From assembly GCF_029784155.1 (NCBI RefSeq), contig NC_073692.1, positions 368,075,160 to 368,139,159 of the forward strand: DNA of 64,000 nucleotides. The letters run 5' to 3'. Both the position numbers and the translations under genes were made by a program. A model generated the notes under the pieces. It saw only the letters and a list, made by a program, of their open reading frames with translations. It ran no database searches and was not told where the DNA came from. The stretch's first letter is position 1, and each line of letters starts with the position of its first letter. This stretch comes from Uranotaenia lowii. Its lineage: Eukaryota; Arthropoda; Insecta; Diptera; Culicidae. Shown one piece after another: positions 33,101 through 46,087 of this stretch.

Positions 33101-36100
33101 GATGACGACATTTTTCAGCAACGAAGTCCTTCGCCGTTGGGTTTCTGTGGCTATTCGGATGATGAGTATAATGATCCTGGCGCCGGGCCTTCGCTAGCAT
33201 TTTTCAGATTGACTGAGTTTATTTCTGATCCCAGTATGTCGACGGTCAGTCGGATTACAGCTGAAAAGAACGTGGAAGTCAAGGAAAGAACACAATCGGA
33301 AACAGATTTATCGGTTAAAAAACGGGGAAGGAATTCAAAGAAAACGGCTCCTATTGCGGTGGAATCGGATAAAAAACAGATGCACAGTAAGGAAAAAGCC
33401 GAAGAAGATTGTTTAGAGCTCGAAGTTGGCGATGAAACTGGTGAGGTGGGAGATGTGATGGAAGACTCAATGGAAATAGTCCTCCAAGCCGATGAAATTA
33501 TACTGGATGACACTCCTTTGGAAGTTCTACCTCCGGAGGAACCGAAGCCTCCGAGAAATCGTCGTCGAATAAGAGGAGGTAAACGAATTTCCCCCTCCGA
33601 TGGACCCTTGCGACGGGGTAGGAGCAAACGAGATACAGCGTCGGAGCAGGAAACTGAAAGTATTGAACTGGCTGAAGAGGTTGAAAAACTAGCAGAACCT
33701 GTAGCTTCGCAACAACCGATGGAAGTAGGGGAAATTGTAGCTGATACTGTTGGGGAAAAGGATGAACCGTTTGTAGGAAGTATCTTGATTGAAGAAAGTA
33801 AGAAAACGGAAAGGAAACTATCTGTTTCTCTAAGTAAGAGCAGAGCCTTCGAACAAGAAAAACTGATGAAAACCCCGACAAAAAAGAAGGATGAGATTGA
33901 AAGTGTGCGAGATTCTTCTTTGGAATCGAATAGATCTGATTCGAAGTCTCGAAAATCTAAACATGATAAAACACCAAGTAAAGTAGAAGTCAAGGACCCT
34001 GGAAAATTGGAATCAAATTTATCCATCCCAGTAGTGATTGATCAAACGGATCCAGCTGGAAAATCTATTGAGGTCAAGGAGCATACCAGAATCAAAGATA
34101 GTGAACCGCCAGAAGCATTACAACCAGTGATAAAAACTGAAGTCGAGAAGACTGTTAAAGTCCCTCTTAAAGAAGAACCATCAAAGGAACTGAAAAAATC
34201 GAAAGAGCGCCGCGACAGTTCTCACCATCGACACAAGGAGCACAAAAAGTCTAAGGAGCACCACTCATCATCTCGCGATCGGGAAAAGGACCGGGAACGT
34301 GAACGCGATAAATCGCGTTCCGATCGAAAGGAATCTTCCTCGAAGCAAAGCAGCAGCAAAGACCGAGAGCGAGAGAAAGAAAAGGATCATCGACACCATC
34401 GGGAGAGGAAAGAAAAACATTCATCGGATTCTTCGAGTCGCAAAGAAAAGCGATCGACAGACGGTAGCTTGGATAAAAAATCCAAGGAATCTACTGGGGA
34501 CCGACGTTCGGATTTAAAGACATCAGAAAAGAAGTTGGTTGAATCGATTAAAAAAGAACTCACCAAACATGATGATTCAACAGCAACTCCAGTTAAGAAT
34601 GAAAGTAGCAAATCGATAGAAGATACGAACGCGACTCTCAAGCGGGAAGTCTCTAGTTCACCAAGTGTGTCAACTAAAAAGGAAATTTCCAAAACAAGTG
34701 TTGATTCAAATTTAATATGTAAGACAGAAATCCCTAAACCGCCGATTGATCCAACTGTGGTTACAAAAAAGGAATTTTCAAAGCCCCTCAGTGATTCCAC
34801 ATCGAAGAACGAACCCATCAAATCAGCAACTGAAAAAGATACGACCAAATCACCAGCTTCAAAGAAATGCTTCGACTCCGAACTGCAGGCTTTGGATACA
34901 ACTAAAAAGGTAATCGGAATGGGAACGGACGACTCGAAGCGCCACAGCCTAAAAGATGCCGATAAATCCCGGCGTTCGGAAAAACACAAACCCGCGGATT
35001 CGAAAAAGAAAAGTACCAGCACTGCCGATTCGAAGTCAACTGATAAAGCTGACAATCGATCCACGGATGTTTCCCCACATAGCAGAAAACATAGTTCCAG
35101 CGGTAGCTCTAAAAAAGTCAAAGAATCGAAAGATTCAGAAAAAAGTTCCAAGGCTAGAAAGAGTCTGAGTAGTTCTCTGAAGGATATAAAGCCTTCAAAT
35201 GAAGTTGGAAAGGTAAAGGGAGACCAGCCGCTTGAAATAATAGAAAAAACGGATGTCGAGGCCATTAAGCCAGTAGTTGGTGGGGATATAGTAAAAATAA
35301 AAGATGAAACCTATGACGAGTCAAAATCGACGGCGCCTCCAGTAGACCAGGAAGATAACCAAGCGACGGAATCTCTGAATCCCATGCCCACGAAAGCCTC
35401 CCGGAAGATGTACCAGAGCTCGGAGGAAATAATCATTCCTAGCAGCTCATCGCAGGAGACGTGCAGTTCGCAGGCCTCGTTAAAAGGTTTATCGGAAATG
35501 GAATGTGATGCCCCTCCGGAGGTTAAACCCGAGCCTGAAGTCGAACTGGAAAAAATGTCGGAAGCATTCGATAACAGTGTTAAGATATCCGGTCCCCGAC
35601 CCGAAGTAGCCTTGAAAGAGTTTGAAAACATTTCTCTTTCGGAAGAGTCTGCTTCGGTTAAACAGGAGCAAGTGCCTTCCGCTTTGGAACAAAAACCGGA
35701 TGTACAGGAACAAAAACCGAATGTGGAGGAATTGGAGCGGCGAGAATCGATATCACCGCCAACGACGCAGGAGGATGATTCCAATTCGAACAACAGTGTC
35801 AATATGTCGTTGCCTTCGGACACGAAAGGGTCGGAACTGGACGACAGTAGCATCAGGAGATCGACACGTATCAAGACCATAAGCTCGCAAAAGCAAAAAA
35901 CCAGTGGTCACGGTCTGGTTAAAGATCGAGATAAGTTCTTGAAGAAAACAACATTTTCGTTGGGCTTCGATTCCAAAGTACTGAAAGATGCCGTAACTGG
36001 TAGTTTCAACGTGATCACGACCGGTGAGTATTGTGCCGGAATGGATTTGGCAGGTGTTGGAGATAGCCAGGTTACCAATATAGAGCTATCCGAGGAATAC

Positions 36101-39100
36101 CTTCGCGATATGGAGGAAAAACTTAGTCGTTTCGAGACGATCAAGGAAAATCTGTACATGTGTGAAAGGATAACAAGTAAAGAGGCGAAAAAGATGACTT
36201 GTGACTGCTTCCTGACGCAGGAGGAAATCGAACGAGGAGAGCTGGGTTGCGGCGAAGATTGTTTGAATAAATTGCTGATGATTGAGTGCGGACAACGGTG
36301 CGTTGTGGGAGATCGCTGTACTAATAAACGGATCCAGAAAGCAGAGTATGCCAACTGTCAAGTTTTCCGAACGGAGAAAAAGGGATTTGGTGTGCAAGCT
36401 AGCATTGCCATTCCGCCGGGAGAGTTTATCATGGAGTATGTTGGTGAAGTATTGAACAGTGAGCAGTTTGAAGACCGTGCCGAAATATATTCTAAGGAAA
36501 AGAACAAACATTACTACTTCATGGCACTGCGAAGTGACGCTATCATCGATGCAACCACTAAGGGTAATATTTCTAGATTTATTAACCACTCTTGTGACCC
36601 GAATGCTGAAACTCAAAAGTGGACTGTCAATGGAGAGCTTCGGATAGGCTTCTTCAGTACAAAATATATATTGCCAGGAGAGGAAATCACTTTCGATTAC
36701 CAGTTTCAACGGTACGGCCGAAAAGCACAGAAGTGCTACTGTGAAGCCGATAACTGTACAGGTTGGATTGGAGGCGATCCGGGCAGTGACGGAGAATCCG
36801 AATACGAAGAAGAAGAAGTCGAAGAAAGCGAAGAGGAAGATGAAAAGCCAGCCATCGATGCTGAGACAACTGTTTCTACCATCCCATTAGAAATTACAAC
36901 TGAAGAGTCTGCGGTATCAACTTCACCAGCAACGATCAAACAAGAAGGCGAGGCAGATATAAAACCGGCAACAACTCCTCTTATAAAACCACATGAACCG
37001 AAACCCAAGAAAATACGCAAACGTATCGAACGAACCAAGACTCCTCGAATGCGCATCATAGAGGACCCCGATTTGGAGAAGGAAATTAACAATCTGCTAC
37101 GAACGGGTCTAAAGAATCAAGCTCACACGCTAAAATTGTCTCGTTTGATGGTCCGTGCCAAGGACATTCGTTCACGCTCGCGATTGCTTACAATCCTACA
37201 GAGCGGAGAACTGCCTTGTCGACGGTTATTCCTCGATTATCATGGTTTGCGGCTTTTGTACGGCTGGATTTGTGAATCCACTGAGTCTATAGAGGATCTC
37301 AAGTTCCGAATACAAATTTTGGATACTTTGGATCGCTTGCCAATAACAAACAAAACCATGCTAAAGGATAGCAAAATTTTGCAAACCATCGAAAAGTGGT
37401 CCAAGATGGACAAGAAACAGGAAAAAGAACCGGGAAAAGAGAAGGAAAAGGAGACTTCCAGTACCAGCTCACCAAGTGACGAGGCTGGCAGTGATAGCAA
37501 TACCAGTAGTTCAGACGCTAAAAAGCAAGAGCCAGTTGAAAATGCTGATGTACTCAAGAATATGCCTGAGCTATTGAAACTAGCTGATCTTGGCGAGCTT
37601 AAGGAAATCATTAGCAGTACCTCTTTAGATAAAGAAGGGGAAAAAGAAAAACCCGTTGAAGCAGCTCCTTCGGCAATAACCTTGATCGACTCGATTGAAA
37701 TCCCTGAAACGGAAGATGAAAACGCACCGGAAGAAAAACGTCTGGGAACTCAGATAAGGATACTCTCCTGTAAACTACTCATTAGTTGGGTAAATCTCAA
37801 AGAAATCTTCCGAATTCCGAAGAAAGAACGTATCGAACAGATGAAGGAGCACGAACGAGAGGCTGATCTACGGTACAAAGCGCTGGGTTTAGGAGATGAA
37901 GATCAATGGTCTCATCGGCACCAGTCAAGCCGATTACCCGATCGTTCCCGAGAGTTTAAACGCCGCAAATCGATGGACGATCGTGATTTACTTAACTACC
38001 ACAAAACCAAGCGACTTCCTCCCAGTTCCACAATCACTGCCAGCAAAATGGACCACCTATCCAAACAGCAACGCCGTCAGCTGTTCGAGATGCAAGTAGC
38101 TCACGAGGAAGCCGAGCGTCGAAACAAGGAACTTTGGCTTAAACACGAAAACAATTGTATGAAGTTCGGACTCAATCCGCACACTACAAATCCAATGGAC
38201 GTTCCAGCTAAAATGAATCCTGCCACTGGAGAGTATTTCTCGGCCGACGATCGGCTTCTCCCGACACCCCCTAGTCATGTTTATTTCAAAGTACTCCCAC
38301 CACCAATGCCGACCAATCCGGATGACTACGAGCTGCCACCGATGGATCTACCTCCTTTGTGGAAATTTGCCATCGACGATCGGGGTCGGCTTTACTACTA
38401 TCATGTCCGGGATCGGGTACCACAATGGGAACCTCCCCGCAAGGACCTCTGTCGTCCGCCGGGTCAGCACGGCATCCGAGATGAAGACATTTCCATGAGC
38501 TCCGATTCTAGCACAACCGATACGGAGGACTCGGAAGAAGAACACCTGAACACCCAAGTCGAGGCACTCCTCAAGCGAAAGAAAAAGCAACAATCTAGCT
38601 TTAATTTGGGTATGTTTGATTTGGTAATTTCAATCCAAAGTCGTTTATTAATAATAAAATTTTCCCACGAACAGATGACGTACTGGCCAAACCGGACGAT
38701 TTAAACGATGATTTGTCCAAGACGATCAAGGATCTTGACGGCGTGGACTCTTCACCGCAAGCCAGTAGCAGTACCGAAAAGCTACAGGGCGAATTGTTGG
38801 AACGAACTGCCGAAGAGTTGCTGCAACACCGCAAACGGAAGCACAGTAACAAATTGGTGCAGGAGAAGATCATCAGCGTGAGTAGCCTTTTTCGATATTT
38901 TTATGTCTTGATGTAAAAATAAGAGTATTAATTTCCAATATCCCCTTAACAGCCACGCACCGAGGAGGACAAACTGTACGGCCAGATGGAGATGAAACGC
39001 TACAAGGAAACCAAAGAAAAGCTACGCCGCCGAAAGGAGGAAGCCAAACGGCTGCGGGCCCGCAGTTTGCTGGACAAATCGCTTTCGGAGAGCCCATTCA

Positions 39101-39800
39101 CGTCGACCTCATTCTCGGTGGATGTTCTGGATAAAAGTGCCGCCGAGAGCTCGCTCATCGATGACGATCTGGTTGTGGTATCGCACAAGATTGTCGACGA
39201 TAAGTGCATCGTCGATGAGCTCGATATTTTAACTAAGAAAAAGAAAATTTCCCCCTACGAAGAGTGGCAGAAGGTTAAACAACGTTTGGGCAAGAAACGA
39301 GCGGCGGCCAAGATGGGTGAAAGTTCCAGCTATAGTGGATCGCCGGTATCTTCCGGCAGCCTGAGTGCCTCCAAAGTTGGCAAACGGAAAAAGACAGACA
39401 AGTTTGATCTCAGCAGTGACGAAGCTCGCAAGATTAAAGAAAAATTCCGTACTGAGATTGCCGGTGTTATCGTTCAGCATTTAGGTGCCTACCGTAAAGA
39501 GTCCTGCCAAAGTGGACGAATCACCACCAACGATGATTTTAAGCATCTTGCACGAAAGGTAAGGGTTAATTTTAAACTTTTTGTATGTTTTATGGACTTA
39601 TAATTTTCGTTTTCAACCAGCTCACTCACTTCGTGCTGCTGAAGGAGCTTAAACATTGTGACAATACCGTCAACGAGTTGGAAGTAACGGATTCGGTGCG
39701 CAACAAAGCTCGAGAGTTTATCAAAAAGTATATGGCCAAACACGGATCGGTGTACGTTCGGGGTGAAAACGAACCCGACTATGCGAGCATAAATCTCTGA
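30132..39800 (+). CDS. Set2: Histone H3K36 methyltransferase Set2 (SETD2 orthologue)
   Basis: Six coding exons: 30132-30470, 31902-32471, 32528-38609, 38675-38877, 38953-39558 and 39621-39800. All phases join, total 7980 nt, 2659 aa, close to other SETD2 proteins. Residues 1 to about 1500 are disordered, rich in Lys/Glu/Ser, with an RS/RD/HK-type charged block (HHRHKEHKKSKEHHSSSRD). An AWS cysteine cluster lies at about 1514-1575, the SET domain at about 1579-1700 (RFINHSCDPNAE, GEEITFDYQF) and post-SET at about 1705-1720 (CYCEADNCTGW). A WW domain is at about 2244-2273 (LWKFAIDDRGRLYYYH) and a C-terminal SRI domain at about 2558-2655. Known family role: trimethylates H3K36 in the nucleus, recruited by the SRI domain to phosphorylated RNA polymerase II. 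All catalytic motifs are intact. Exon 3 alone is 6.1 kb. Intron 1 carries a TIR element. Confidence 0.96.
30584..31312. mobile_element. MITE with 34-bp TIRs in Set2 intron 1
   Basis: 30584-30617 (starts TCGGTATCGAATTTTGAATA) and 31279-31312 are inverted copies differing at one position. The interior (about 660 bp) repeats 'ggcgaatag' and 'aaaagggc' phrases and has no transposase. TSDs are not clear. The rest of intron 1 (to 31901) shows nothing further. Confidence 0.8.
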
Positions 39801-40095
39801 GACGAAGCCAAGGGAAGGCCGGTGGGTTCTGTTAATCCGCCGGTAGCTTCTCAGCCCAAGTCGGCTCCAATGGTATCTTGCTCGCCCGCTAAGAAATCAT
39901 CGAACGACGATGGTGAACCAGATTGAATTGAATAGTTTTAAATTTCCAGAAATACCCAATACAGCTTATTGTATTCCTAATTTAGCATTCTTAGGGTATC
40001 GAACAACAAAAATCATCCAGTAATGGGATACCAAAATGATTTGAATCCGTCGATTTTAGAAATCGACCACAGTGCATTATATATATAGTGTTTTA

Positions 40096-40101
40096 AATAA
40101 A
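40096..40101 (+). terminator. Poly(A) signal of Set2
   Basis: AATAAA about 300 bp after the Set2 stop codon, the first canonical hexamer downstream. Confidence 0.55.
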
Positions 40102-40375
40102 TTATGGAACTATCTGTAGTAGAAACCATGGATGTGTGTTTCGTGTTATCATAAAAAATCAATTTTTGTAAAAGTGCATGTTCTGTTAAAAACATTTGAT
40201 GAAAATAAGTGAATCGAAAACGAAAAAAGAAAACCAACGGTGCTAGTGAACCGAAAAAAGCACAAAAAACAAGACAGAAAGTGACGAGCACGCAATTCCA
40301 GCAAAAGTAAGTAATATGACAACATTTTCTTTTTTATTAACTATTATTTAATACACAAAATTTAACCAAGATTAC

Positions 40376-40457
40376 TATGCCGCCGACCATGGCCTAGACG
40401 ATAGCATTCAAGTCTTCTAAGCCAGAGGTCTTGAAATCGAATTTCTGTCACGGCATA
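40376..40457 (+). repeat. tRNA-like SINE head (degenerate)
   Basis: TATGCCG at 40376 pairs with CGGCATA at 40451-40457 like an acceptor stem. 'tggcctagacg' resembles a pol III A box and 'aaatcgaattt' a weak B box about 45 bp later. The T arm does not fold, so it is not a functional tRNA. About 100 bp downstream, 'ggatctcagtgaaacttcat' (reverse strand, 40564-40600) is shared with about 10905-10945, so the repeat may extend to about 40610. Confidence 0.35.
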
Positions 40458-40610
40458 CAAAGTACTCTTTCTCTGGGCTGATGATTTTAGCATTTGTAAG
40501 ATGCTAGCCATTATACCCTGGTGTATGCCTTAAGTTAATTAGAATTTAGATCGCTCCAAAGAAACATGAAGTTTCACTGAGATCCTATATGTGTGAGTGT
40601 GTGTGTTCGT

Positions 40611-41270
40611 TCTATGATGCAACCATAGAACGAATCCACTCTTTAAACATCAACTTCGTTTTGGGATTCGATCCATAGCACCTCGGGTCGGGTCGAAGTT
40701 CCAAAGCTAAGAATTTGGTTATGTAAATACACAAACTCCTACGTCGTACGTCAATTGAATGCCACAAAATTTGAAAAAGAATATTTCTGTAAAGAAATGT
40801 TAAGGATTTTTGAAGCCTAAAATGGATCTTTACTAACAAAAGCTGTTCTAAATTTACTACCTTTTTTTAAACCAAGCTTCTGGAATATTCAGGAATCAGT
40901 TTCTGTAATTGAATGAAATGAAAACTAATGTTTTAGTAACATAAAATATTTCCTAAATCATTTTATTCATTTCTTTTTATTCTGAATTTTTATGCTTTGT
41001 AATTGAATTAAAATTTGCTGTTTTTTTTTAAATCTGGCATCTCTGAATTGAGAACCTTTAAAACTTTGCTCAAAATTGAAGTGTTGCTTTGCAATTGTTT
41101 GGGTGCTTCTAAACCCAATTTTGAGTTCATCTCCCGTACAATGTTAAAGCTGACGTTTCAATGTTTTGAAAGTGTTTCGGAAAAAAGTTACGGTGATATC
41201 ATCCAGTTTTTTCGCGAGACGTTTGTTTTTCAATAAATCATCAGTTCTTTTATAGTGGTAACTTGAAACT
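40611..41270. other. Intergenic region and 5' flank of DCTN2
   Basis: AT-rich. The GATTCGATCC near 40670 resembles a B box but lacks an A box. The last 100 bp must contain the DCTN2 promoter and 5' UTR; no TATA box stands out. Confidence 0.4.
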
Positions 41271-42575
41271 ATGGCCGATCCTAAGTTCCAGAATCTCCCG
41301 TACATTGTAAGTACCTGATTTGAATCGTTTCAACGAGTTTTGTACATATTGAGTCATCTTTGTTTATGTTGTTCCTTCCCAGGCACACGATCAACCGGAT
41401 GTGTACGAAACTCCGGACGTACCGGAGGCGGAAACATCAGATTTCTACGACGAGGAGCCATCTAACGAGAGCATCGAACGGTTGCACATATCGACCGATG
41501 AATCTTATAAAAAATTCAAGGGGAAGTACGTTTCCGGGAACGTCGACTTTAGCGATGTGCTCGGAAAGAAATTTCGCATGGGCTACGATGTTAATAGTGG
41601 CGAATGGGATTTGGCCGGAGAAGGTGAGAAAGAATCACCTGTTCAAAAATGCTTGCGGCTGCAATGCGAAATGAATGAACTGATGGAAGAGATCCTGGCC
41701 TCTCAGGCGGATTCCAGCCGCACCAAGGAAGAGAAGGCTTCCTATGAAGCGGTTTTCGAAGTAGTCGGAACCGCTAAAAAAGTTTTAGAGAGTCTTAAGC
41801 TGGAGCAGGCCATTGGAAGCGAAACTGTGGCTGTAGGAGCTGATGTTGAGGCAAAAAATTTGCTGACCAAGATTGAAGAGTATAAAAAATCCGGGGTATC
41901 GGATCCAGCCAAAACGGCTAGCGATTTGGTTTACAGTACTCGCATTGCAGAACTGGAACACCGTCTGCATCAGCTGGAGCTAGCAGTAGGGGCGAAACCG
42001 GAGAAAATAAGTCGACTGGCCGGCTCCACCGGATCTGGAAACTTGATTAAAGCAGTTCAGTCGATCTCCTCCAAGGCTGCTCTTTTGCAACCTCAACAAC
42101 TGGACTTAATCGATGCCCGACTGGCGATACTGATACAAAAAATGGATTCGATTAAAGATAAATCGGCACCCGCCGAAGGCGCCGAACAGGATTCAAACCG
42201 GGAACAGAAGATTCTGGAGCTGTATGAAATCGCCAAAAGTACTGAACCGATAGTGCAGATTTTGCCGGATATGTTGCACCGCATGCAAACGCTGGAGTCC
42301 CTGCATAAATATGGTAAGTGTGTTTAAAGCTGTTTTTTTTATTAAAATAATTTAAATTAAAGCTAAATTTAAATAATTATTCTGCAGCCACCAATTTTGG
42401 CAAACTGTTTGCGGAGCTCGAAACTACCCAGGCCAGCATTCTGAACGGCATCGGGGCGAACAAGGCTCTTCTGACCGGGGTGCAGGAAGCGTTTGCTCAA
42501 AATCTTGAGAACGTCAACAAAGAAGTCAAAAAGCTAGACGAACGTATGAAAACCCTCTCGGAAAAGGTGAAATAA
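41271..42575 (+). CDS. DCTN2-p50: Dynactin subunit 2 (dynamitin, p50)
   Basis: Three exons: 41271-41306, 41383-42313 and 42388-42575. All splice phases fit, 1155 nt, 384 aa, the usual dynamitin length. The N-terminus MADPKFQNLPYI and the following DVYETPDVPEAE motif are highly characteristic of the family, as is the later YVSGNVDFSDVLG segment. Most of the rest is predicted coiled coil (heptads at about 100-140, 190-225 and 330-380). Known role: part of the shoulder of the dynactin complex, linking dynein to cargo in the cytoplasm. It is tandem with Set2 and convergent with SOAT (460 bp between stop codons). No defects seen. Confidence 0.96.
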
Positions 42576-42748
42576 TGCGTCGAGAGTCTACCATTCCCAA
42601 AAGCTACCCCAGTAGGGCTTAATATTGTAAGGAAAGATGCTGCTTTTTTCGGGCTTAAAATGAACACACTGTACTACAATACAACTACTTATAATATTTA
42701 AACATCAACTCATTAACGTTATAAAATTTAAGTTGCTTATATAACGCA

Positions 42749-42754
42749 AATAAA
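42749..42754 (+). terminator. Poly(A) signal of DCTN2
   Basis: AATAAA about 175 bp after the stop codon, in an AT-rich 3' UTR. Confidence 0.6.
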
Positions 42755-42897
42755 ATATCATTATTTATAACCAACCGCAAAGGATTAAGTGTGGAAGATG
42801 TTTTATCACAACTTTTAGGAGGAATCCTTTTCCTTTAATATATCTCTTACTTTCTATGAATAAAATTTCTAAGATTTTTTTCAGATTTAATGTTATA

Positions 42898-42903
42898 TTT
42901 ATT
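42898..42903 (-). terminator. Poly(A) signal of SOAT gene
   Basis: AATAAA on the minus strand, about 130 bp after the SOAT stop codon. It lies about 145 bp from the DCTN2 signal on the other strand, so the two 3' UTRs are close but need not overlap. Confidence 0.5.
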
Positions 42904-43035
42904 TACAGATTGTAGCCAAGTTAAAAAAAACCCAATAACGCCAGAATGAAACCGATTGCTTTTTAAATAGCCTTCATGCGTAGATTTCAAGCTTCTGAGA
43001 AAACTTTGTCGATCGTGAGAAGATTAATCCTCCAA

Positions 43036-45101
43036 TCATGGATCGCTCACAGTCCAGTTGGTGTTTCCGAATATTCCGTTGCAAGACCACGACACTGGTG
43101 TCAAGTAACCTGACAGTGACCTGTCGCTGATGGGACAATTTCTCCTAGCATAGTATTCCATGCTGTACAAACTTAAAAGTATACCACTTCCAAAAAGCAG
43201 CAAAGTCCAGAGAAAGATATTCCCTAAACTTTTACCAAAGTTCTTCATCGAAAACATCAAAATTAGTCCTATGATCGCGAACTGCATGAACATCACCGGG
43301 TAAAAGAACTGGAAGGCAAAGGCCAGTATAACTTCGTGGTAAAACGCCGAAAGAGTAAATACTAGGACCATTGCCAAGGGACGGCAGTTTTTGAACCAGT
43401 GCTCGGCCGAATCCTTGTAGACGTAAGTGTACAACCAATCATACACGATCACATTCCATGCACGGATATAATCGGGGAAGGACGAGGCATTCCACCAGTC
43501 CCGGTAGAACAGTCGATCAGCAAATTGAAGCAATTCCGCGAGGGTATTCATCCACGAATGTAACATGCAGTAGAACAAACACATGTATATCAATGATGCC
43601 GGCACGATACTGCGGAATATGTTAAGTATGAGATGTACCAAACTAGTCTGTTCCTTGCCAATGTCCTGAAATAACGGCATCAAGAAGCGTTCNNNNNNNN
43701 NNNNNNNNNNNNNNNNNNNNNNNNNNNNNNNNNNNNNNNNNNNNNNNNNNNNNNNNNNNNNNNNNNNNNNNNNNNNNNNNNNNNNNNNNNNNNNNNNNNN
43801 NNNNNNNNNNNNNNNNNNNNNNNNNNNNNNNNNNNNNNNNNNNNNNNNNNNNNNNNNNNNNNNNNNNNNNNNNNNNNNNNNNNNNNNNNNNNNNNNNNNN
43901 NNNNNNNNNNNNNNNNNNNNNNNNNNNNNNNNNNNNNNNNNNNNNNNNNNNNNNNNNNNNNNNNNNNNNNNNNNNNNNNNNNNNNNNNNNNNNNNNNNNN
44001 NNNNNNNNNNNNNNNNNNNNNNNNNNNNNNNNNNNNNNNNNNNNNNNNNNNNNNNNNNNNNNNNNNNNNNNNNNNNNNNNNNNNNNNNNNNNNNNNNNNN
44101 NNNNNNNNNNNNNNNNNNNNNNNNNNNNNNNNNNNNNNNNNNNNNNNNNNNNNNNNNNNNNNNNNNNNNNNNNNNNNNNNNNNNNNNNNNNNCAATAAAA
44201 AGCTGATGTAGAAAATTATTCCAACAATTTCGAGTACGTGTTGGAACACTACAGACCATCGAATACGTTCCGTTCGAGGATACTCGTCTCTATAAACTAG
44301 AACAGGAACGAACAGGAAGTAGATGTAGTGTGAAAACGATAATTCAAGTTTTGCCTCGGAGTGATTTGGCTGGGCTTGGTTAGTTGCTTTCAGAATTTTA
44401 TCGATATCCGATAAGCGACGCATGTTACTGCGCACGAATGCATGGAATTTCATAATAAAACGAGTCATTTCCGCCAAAACTACAACCGAAGATGCGGGAG
44501 GCAGATCCAGTCTCAAAAGGACCTGAATAACTAGCGCCATGAAAATGCACTGATACAAAACGAAACTCGTAAATCCCCCGATGTTCCAGAGTCGGTTCAG
44601 ATGAGCTGTGTGAGAAATTAAATCACGTGAATTTGTACCTTAATTAATTAGTTTGAGAACTTATACTTACCCTTCCTGAAGGTTCTTCTCATTCGGACCC
44701 AAATTCCAAACACTGCGTAAGCACCTAGCGTGGAAAACAGCATTGAAAACCATATCAAGCTCGCATAGTGAAATTTGCCGAAACCAGCAGTAATGGGTCC
44801 CAATCCTAAATTGATTCTAAAATGAAAAAAAAAAACTCCTACAACTGATTCAAACTCGAACAATCATCATTTCTCTCAAACCTGCCACTTTCGACAAAGT
44901 CGTAGACCAGCGTGTGCAGGACAAGGATCACCAAAAATGCGATAAAAATGTGATAGATGGTGTTGAAGTGTGACACCTGATACAGATCGGTCAGTAGAGA
45001 ATTGCGTGGCACAAAAACCTTGTCGCGAAGCCTCTCTTTGGCCGATTTTATCACCACTTCAGCTTGGTCCCTCTCATCGAGTTCGATTGCGAACGGTCCT
45101 C
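43036..45101 (-). CDS. Sterol O-acyltransferase (ACAT/SOAT), partial
   Basis: Visible exons: 45101-44882, 44816-44671, 44605-44193 (running into the gap) and 43692-43036 (after the gap), with GT-AG junctions and matching phases. The protein is a multi-pass membrane-bound O-acyltransferase. Hydrophobic segments lie in every exon, the family motif FYRDWWN appears near 43495 and the catalytic His in LSAFYHEV near 43335. Known role: esterifies sterols with fatty acyl-CoA in the endoplasmic reticulum. The first visible exon begins with split-codon bases after an acceptor, so the start codon lies in an upstream exon I could not find. That exon may lie beyond the LINE complex. The gap removes part of the middle. 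Confidence 0.9.
43693..44192. other. Assembly gap (500 N) inside SOAT
   Basis: Exactly 500 N, probably arbitrary length. It hides part of the coding sequence and perhaps an intron. Confidence 0.99.
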
Positions 45102-45958
45102 CTGAAAGATCAATATTGGGTTGAAAAATTTCGATGTAAACTTTACTTTAAATAAAAGTTCAACCTTAAACAAGACAAGACAAGAATAAGACTTCAGATT
45201 AAAAATTGTTAAAATAGTTGAACATCCAATTAATAATCTTTTTTTTTCTTTCATTAACTTTAGGTCGTATATAGCTGCACTGCCAGTAAGATAAGGCGCC
45301 GGATGTCACGGTTTGAGTAGGTGAACAAAACTGGATTGTAGTACAATTCAAATTTTGATTTGTTCAAGTGTAATTTCCTCGGGATAAACGTGAATGTGAA
45401 ACGGAAATAGTTTGGTTGGGAAAGGCGAAGGCAGATCATGATCTGGAATTCATCAACCGTAAAAAGTAAGCAAACAGGGAAGCTCATGCGACCGTATAGT
45501 GATGACAGCCAATAAGTGCTAAATGGTTTCTCCTAAGAAAAGCTGTAATCGATTGGGAAATGTGAGAAAATCGGAAGCATTATCACATAAAGAAAAATCA
45601 GGAATCACGTGATCAATTTATGTGAATATAGGATGGAAAATGGTATTTTCAGAAGAATGAAATACTTCTAAAGTATCCCGAAAGTGTATTTGTCGAGCTT
45701 CTTCAGCACTTCTACAGTACCGTAATGAAACATCGAATGTTGAAATAGATCCAGCAGAAGACGCGGGACGGCTGACAGCCGTCTCGCACACTTGGTGTCA
45801 TTCACACTCAATTCGCTTGTACTTCGGCAGTCTGGCGAAGCCAATAAATTTTTGTTGGTTTCTTGCTGTTGCCACTATTTTGTGATCATAGCGCTGGGTT
45901 TTGGGAGTGAAGGGAGAGAGGGTTTAGTTATTGGATCTCTGGTGTTACGAAAGTCCCC
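45102..45958. other. SOAT intron or 5' flank
   Basis: No clear upstream coding exon is seen. The ORF at 45260-45487 (minus) has no domain and no suitable donor. It could be intron 1 of SOAT, which would place the whole LINE complex in that intron, on the same strand. Confidence 0.4.
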
Positions 45959-45971
45959 AAAAAGTTAAGAT
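45959..45971. repeat. LINE target-site duplication, 3' side
   Basis: AAAAAGTTAAGAT, identical to 61588-61600 at the other end of the LINE complex. Confidence 0.85.
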
Positions 45972-46087
45972 TCTTCTTCTTCTTCTTCTTTCTACTTTTG
46001 GACTGCGCACCGTTTTCCGGGCCAGTCCAAAGGGGGAAGGGCTAGTGGCAAAGACTATATGCCCTGTTTTCATTTAGTCACAATGAC

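Noticed and set aside
33151..35880. Large minus-strand ORFs (up to 292 aa) opposite Set2
   Set aside because: Ser/Leu/Phe-rich antisense shadows of the Lys/Glu/Ser-rich Set2 exon, without domains or splice sites.
40660..40680. GGGATTCGATCC as a tRNA B box
   Set aside because: No A box or foldable cloverleaf around it.
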